From Fimbriimonadaceae bacterium (GTDB taxonomy: Bacteria > Armatimonadota > Fimbriimonadia > Fimbriimonadales > Fimbriimonadaceae), in assembly GCA_019694835.1 (NCBI GenBank), contig JAIBBE010000016.1, forward strand, positions 128,450-192,449: 64,000 nucleotides of DNA, read 5' to 3'. The notes under the pieces are model-generated. The model had not been told where the DNA came from. It did not search any database and saw nothing but the letters and a program-made list of their open reading frames with translations. The translations under genes were made by a program, and so were the position numbers. Of the stretch, positions 60,987 to 64,000 are shown piece after piece. Numbering within the stretch: the stretch's first letter is position 1; the number at the start of each line of letters is the position of its first letter.

Positions 60987-62780
60987 CTCCGTCTCCGACC
61001 TGAACTGCTCGTTGTAGAGCCTCGCATACAGCCCACCCAGAGCCAGCAAGTCCGCGTGCCGACCCCGCTCGACGATCTGTCCCTTCTGGAGAACTAAGAT
61101 GAGATCAGCGGCGAGGATCGTGGACAGGCGGTGGGCGATGGCGAAGGTCGTTCGACCCTTCATCAGTTCACCCAGCGACGCTTGAATCAGTCGCTCGCTC
61201 TGGGTGTCGAGCGCGCTAGTGGCTTCGTCGAGAATGAGGATACGGGGGTTCTTCAACAAGGCGCGGGCAATTGCCAGGCGCTGCTTCTCGCCGCCCGACA
61301 GTTTGTAGCCCCGCTCTCCCACGATCGTCTCGTAACCTTCTGGCAAGCCCGCGATATGGCTGTGAATCGCCGCCATCTGACACGCCTGCTCCAGTTCCTC
61401 TTGGGTTGCATCCGGCTTCGCCACCCGCAGGTTCTCGGCGATGCTCGTATGCATCAAGTACGTCTCCTGCGTGACCGCACCGACGAGTTTGGAGAGGGAT
61501 TCGAGCTTGATCGACTTAAGATCATGGCCGTCCAGCGAGACCGAGCCTTCGTCGGGATCATACAGCCGGGGGATGAGATAAGTCAGCGTTGTCTTGCCCG
61601 CCCCACTCGGCCCGACCAAAGCCACGAGTTGGCCTGGCTCAGCGACGAAGCTGACGTCGGTCAGCGTCCAATCCTCCATCTCCTCTTCGTACTTGAAGAA
61701 GATGTTCTTGAACTCGATCCGGCCCTTAACCTCGCTCACCGGGAGTGGCTTGGCGTCGGGCGCGTCCTTGATGTCGTGATCGAGGTCCAGGTACTGGAAG
61801 ATGCGCTCGAAGAGGGCGAACGAACTGAGAATCTCCACCTGAGCGCTCAGCAGGCCGGTCATCGGGAAGAACAGCCTAACCTGAAGCCCGGTGAACGCAA
61901 CGAGCTTTCCTACGGTAATCGACGTATCGCCATGCGAGATCAGGAGCCAGCCGGCGAGCCAATAGACCAACGCAGGCGAAAGCTGAGTGATCAGCCGGAT
62001 CATTCCGAAAAACAGATACTGCAGGATCATCGCGCGGATTTGCCACTTCGCGAGTTCCTTGTTCTCCTTGTCGAATCGGGCGGAGAGGACCTGCTGGTTG
62101 CCAGCCGTTTTCGAGAGAAGGATACCGCTGACCGACAGCGTCTCCTGCATCATTGAGTTCAGTTCGGAAGTCTGCTCCTGGGTGCCCTTTCGCACGTCGC
62201 GGGCGTAATCGCCGACCTTGTTGCCTATCACCGTGAAGAAGGGCACCATTCCGACACTGAGCAGCGTCAAACGCCAGTCGGTGATGGTCATCGCGATGAG
62301 CGTCGAAATCACGATCGCGATGTTCGAGACTTGGTCCGTGATCGTCGAGCTCACGACCGTCTGGACGCCCTGGACGTCGCTGATCAGGCGTGTCTGGATG
62401 TCGCCGGTGCGCGTGCCCGTAAAGAACTTGAGCGACATGCCCTGCAGGTGGTTGTAGAGCTTGTTGCGCAGGTCGCACATGATCTTCTGGCCGACTACGA
62501 CGCTCGTGTAGCCATAGACCAGTGTCATTCCCGCTCCGGCAAGGACAGCCACCACGGTGTAGATCGAGTACAGGCCGATGACGCCGAGATTCCGCTGCTG
62601 GATGCCTTGATCGATGATCACCTCGATCAGAAACGGGGGGGCGATGCCCAATAGCACGCCGATGATCACGTAAATGACTGTCAGAACGACTTCGCGACGA
62701 TAGGGCTTGAAGAGGGAGGCCACGCGTCGTACGATTTCGCGATCAGCTTTCTTAACGGGTGCCTTCTCGTTCCGAGCCAT
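60957..62780 (-). CDS. ABC exporter, MsbA-like half-transporter
   Basis: 607 residues. Six membrane spans in the N-terminal half (EVVLTVIYVIIGVLLGIAPP, YSIYTVVAVLAGAGMTLVYG) and the family motif LSLFTGTRTGDIQTRLISDV-type stretch (LKFFTGTRTGDIQTRLISDV). ATPase: LVALVGPSGAGKTTLTYLIP (Walker A), AVTQETYLMHTSIAENLRVA (Q-loop), LSGGEKQRLAIARALL (signature), ILILDEATSALD (Walker B) and AIAHRLSTILAAD (H-loop). It works as a homodimer exporting lipids or drugs. Its C-terminal tail overlaps a dispersed repeat. Confidence 0.94.
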   Translation of the reverse strand: MARNEKAPVKKADREIVRRVASLFKPYRREVVLTVIYVIIGVLLGIAPPFLIEVIIDQGIQQRNLGVIGLYSIYTVVAVLAGAGMTLVYGYTSVVVGQKIMCDLRNKLYNHLQGMSLKFFTGTRTGDIQTRLISDVQGVQTVVSSTITDQVSNIAIVISTLIAMTITDWRLTLLSVGMVPFFTVIGNKVGDYARDVRKGTQEQTSELNSMMQETLSVSGILLSKTAGNQQVLSARFDKENKELAKWQIRAMILQYLFFGMIRLITQLSPALVYWLAGWLLISHGDTSITVGKLVAFTGLQVRLFFPMTGLLSAQVEILSSFALFERIFQYLDLDHDIKDAPDAKPLPVSEVKGRIEFKNIFFKYEEEMEDWTLTDVSFVAEPGQLVALVGPSGAGKTTLTYLIPRLYDPDEGSVSLDGHDLKSIKLESLSKLVGAVTQETYLMHTSIAENLRVAKPDATQEELEQACQMAAIHSHIAGLPEGYETIVGERGYKLSGGEKQRLAIARALLKNPRILILDEATSALDTQSERLIQASLGELMKGRTTFAIAHRLSTILAADLILVLQKGQIVERGRHADLLALGGLYARLYNEQFRSETEALLPSPAPS

Positions 62781-62807
62781 GAGCCCTTATTGTGCGCGTA
62801 AACCGGG

Positions 62808-63746
62808 CTAGCGTGTCTTTGCCAGGCGCAGTCGGTCGAGGGCGACCGCCAAGACGATGATCGCCCCTGTGACGATCTCTTGCACCCAATTGGGCAGGCC
62901 CATCTGACTGCAGCCGCTGCGAATGGTCGTCATGATGAGCGCCCCGAGCAGCGCACCGGCGATTGAGCCTTGGCCGCCGCTCAAACTCGCCCCGCCGATG
63001 ACAACGGCCGCGATGACATCGAGCTCGAGCCCAACCGCGACCGTAGGATCTCCGACGGTGAGCCGCGAGAACTGCATGATCCCGGCGAGTCCGGCAAACA
63101 GTCCGCCGAGCACGTACACGGCGATGCGGACCTTCTCGATTGAGATTCCCGCATATCGCGTCGCCTGTTCATTGGAACCGAGCGCAATGACGTATCGCCC
63201 AAACGTCGTCCCGCGCAGGACGCTCGCCATGAGGAAGGCGAACGCGAGCATGAGCCACACCCCAAGCGGCACGATCATCCAGCGCTGGTCCTTGGGGAGG
63301 ACTGTGAGGAGGTCGTTCAGCCAAGTCAGCTTCGCATCGATCTTCTGCTCCCCAGCGAGCCCTTTCGCGAGCCCGCGAAAGAGTAGCAGTGAACCCAAGG
63401 TGACGATAAATGGCCCGACTTTTAGTTTGGAAATTAAGAGCCCGTTGAACGAGCCACACAAAGTCCCCGCCAAAACCCCACCCACGAGCGCCAACCACGG
63501 CCCGCTCCCCTCACGAAGCAGCCACGCCGTCACGACGGTGACCAGTGCCACCGCCGAACCCACCGAAAGGTCGATGCCGCCGCTGATGATGATGTAAGTC
63601 ATCCCCAAAGCCGCGAACGCCACGATCGTGCTCTGGCGAGCGAGGGTCTCGAGGTTGCGTAAGGTGGGGAAAGAGTTCGGAACGAGGAAGCTGAAGACGC
63701 CAAACAGCACGAGCCAAGCGACCACCAACCCGATCAGGTTGAACAT
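62808..63746 (-). CDS. Ribose-type sugar ABC permease (RbsC-like)
   Basis: About 312 residues from the ATG at 63746. A longer open frame would start at 63830, but that part is translated from a repeat and is unlikely. A BPD_transp_2 permease: LVVAWLVLFGVFSFLVPNSF, IVAFAALGMTYIIISGGIDL with SVGS, FIVTLGSLLLFRGLAKGLAG, and VAVGLELDVIAAVVIGGASL then SGGQGS, the contact loop for the ATPase. It imports a pentose or similar sugar. ATPase and binding-protein genes would be beyond the right edge on the minus strand. Confidence 0.92.
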   Translation of the reverse strand: MFNLIGLVVAWLVLFGVFSFLVPNSFPTLRNLETLARQSTIVAFAALGMTYIIISGGIDLSVGSAVALVTVVTAWLLREGSGPWLALVGGVLAGTLCGSFNGLLISKLKVGPFIVTLGSLLLFRGLAKGLAGEQKIDAKLTWLNDLLTVLPKDQRWMIVPLGVWLMLAFAFLMASVLRGTTFGRYVIALGSNEQATRYAGISIEKVRIAVYVLGGLFAGLAGIMQFSRLTVGDPTVAVGLELDVIAAVVIGGASLSGGQGSIAGALLGALIMTTIRSGCSQMGLPNWVQEIVTGAIIVLAVALDRLRLAKTR

Positions 63747-63776
63747 CGCCGACTTACGCAAATTCCCCCCGTACCT

Positions 63777-63830
63777 GTACCGCTGGCGTCCCGCCGGCGA
63801 GCCCCCGTACCGCTGGCGTCCCGCCAGCAC
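63777..63830. repeat. Two copies of the GTACCGCTGGC repeat
   Basis: Units TGTACCGCTGGCGTCCCGCC (63777 on) and GTACCGCTGGCGTCCCGCCA (63807 on) are direct copies of one arm of the repeat that interrupts the epimerase gene at 48409. Confidence 0.85.
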
Positions 63831-63906
63831 GCGGCCTTTCAGTGATCGCTCGTTCTCGCCTGCACCTCTTCCTCAACATCAAGATGGCAAGGAAGAGTCT
63901 CTGGGT

Positions 63907-64000
63907 GGCCGGGGTGATGAATTGTGCACCCCGGCGCTGCCAACCGCTGGAGCCTCTCAATGCTTGGCCGAACCGGGGTGCACAATTCATCACCCCGGCC
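63907..64000. repeat. Inverted repeat at the window's right edge
   Basis: Perfect 28-bp arms at 63907-63934 and 63973-64000 (starting GGCCGGGGTGATGAATTGTG) flank a 38-base spacer. The element may continue beyond the window. There is no gene in 63831-64000; reading frames there are translated repeat. Confidence 0.9.

Noticed and set aside
63754..63993. 79-codon minus-strand frame at the right edge
   Set aside because: It is entirely translated from palindromic repeats and has no ribosome site.

Overview
The window is GC-rich bacterial chromosome with no rRNA, no CRISPR array and no intact insertion sequence. Several traits suggest Armatimonadota, most likely the Fimbriimonadia: secreted proteins ending in dockerin-like doublets, HAF-type repeats, a DUF1501 protein, a pilin-like protein, Ycf45- and Ycf46-type ATPases, and many palindromic intergenic repeats. 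That placement is inference from gene content; no marker gene was compared.

Layout. 0-7 kb: a DUF1501 protein (cut by the edge), a Ycf46-type AAA ATPase, a TPR/winged-helix regulator, and two secreted dockerin-like proteins. 7-13.3 kb: pstS-pstC-pstA without pstB, an MmcQ/YjbR protein, a DinB protein, a PhoR-like kinase and prfB with a programmed frameshift. 13.3-24.3 kb: two MFS transporters (one fused to HEAT repeats), two related toxin-antitoxin pairs, a Fur-type regulator, an HtrA-like protease, an orphan FecCD permease, tRNA-Leu, a GNAT enzyme and a glutathione peroxidase. 24.3-33.4 kb: a Ycf45/R3H ATPase, a GH172 (DUF2961) enzyme, a Thr/Gly-rich lipoprotein, citrate synthase, a third dockerin-like protein, a DCC-family protein and a second DinB protein. 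33.5-36.6 kb: accessory block of unknown small genes plus a Fic protein behind a palindromic operator. 36.6-44.1 kb: rtcB, dxs, a VOC protein, a compact operon (thioredoxin-like, pilin-like, Cys-rich secreted and membrane proteins) flanked by a partial duplication of the VOC gene, and a zinc metalloprotease. 44.1-52.9 kb: a cyclic-nucleotide-binding protein, acpS, acyl-CoA synthetase, an enolase-superfamily epimerase carrying an in-frame palindromic repeat, a GYF_2 protein and an S9 peptidase. 52.9-58.3 kb: one tightly overlapping minus-strand run (sensor kinase, REC-PAS-GGDEF cyclase, M42 peptidase, unknown protein, hicB, hicA). 58.3-64 kb: an AbiEi-like/Fic fusion behind a helically phased operator array, parD with a decayed parE, an MsbA-type ABC exporter, an RbsC-type permease and terminal palindromic repeats.

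Three themes stand out. (1) Many genes have a TANAAT-like box only 5-7 nt before the start codon, which suggests leaderless transcription is common here; others have clear Shine-Dalgarno sites. (2) At least five families of palindromic repeats lie against stop codons, and some supply coding sequence (a protein insert and protein C-termini). (3) Regulated toxin-like loci are frequent: four toxin-antitoxin loci and two Fic proteins with self-inhibitory motifs and their own operator-like arrays. The best candidates for undescribed biology are the AbiEi-Fic fusion with its 31/31/42-bp operator array and the four-gene thioredoxin/pilin/Cys-rich operon at 40.4-42.6 kb.
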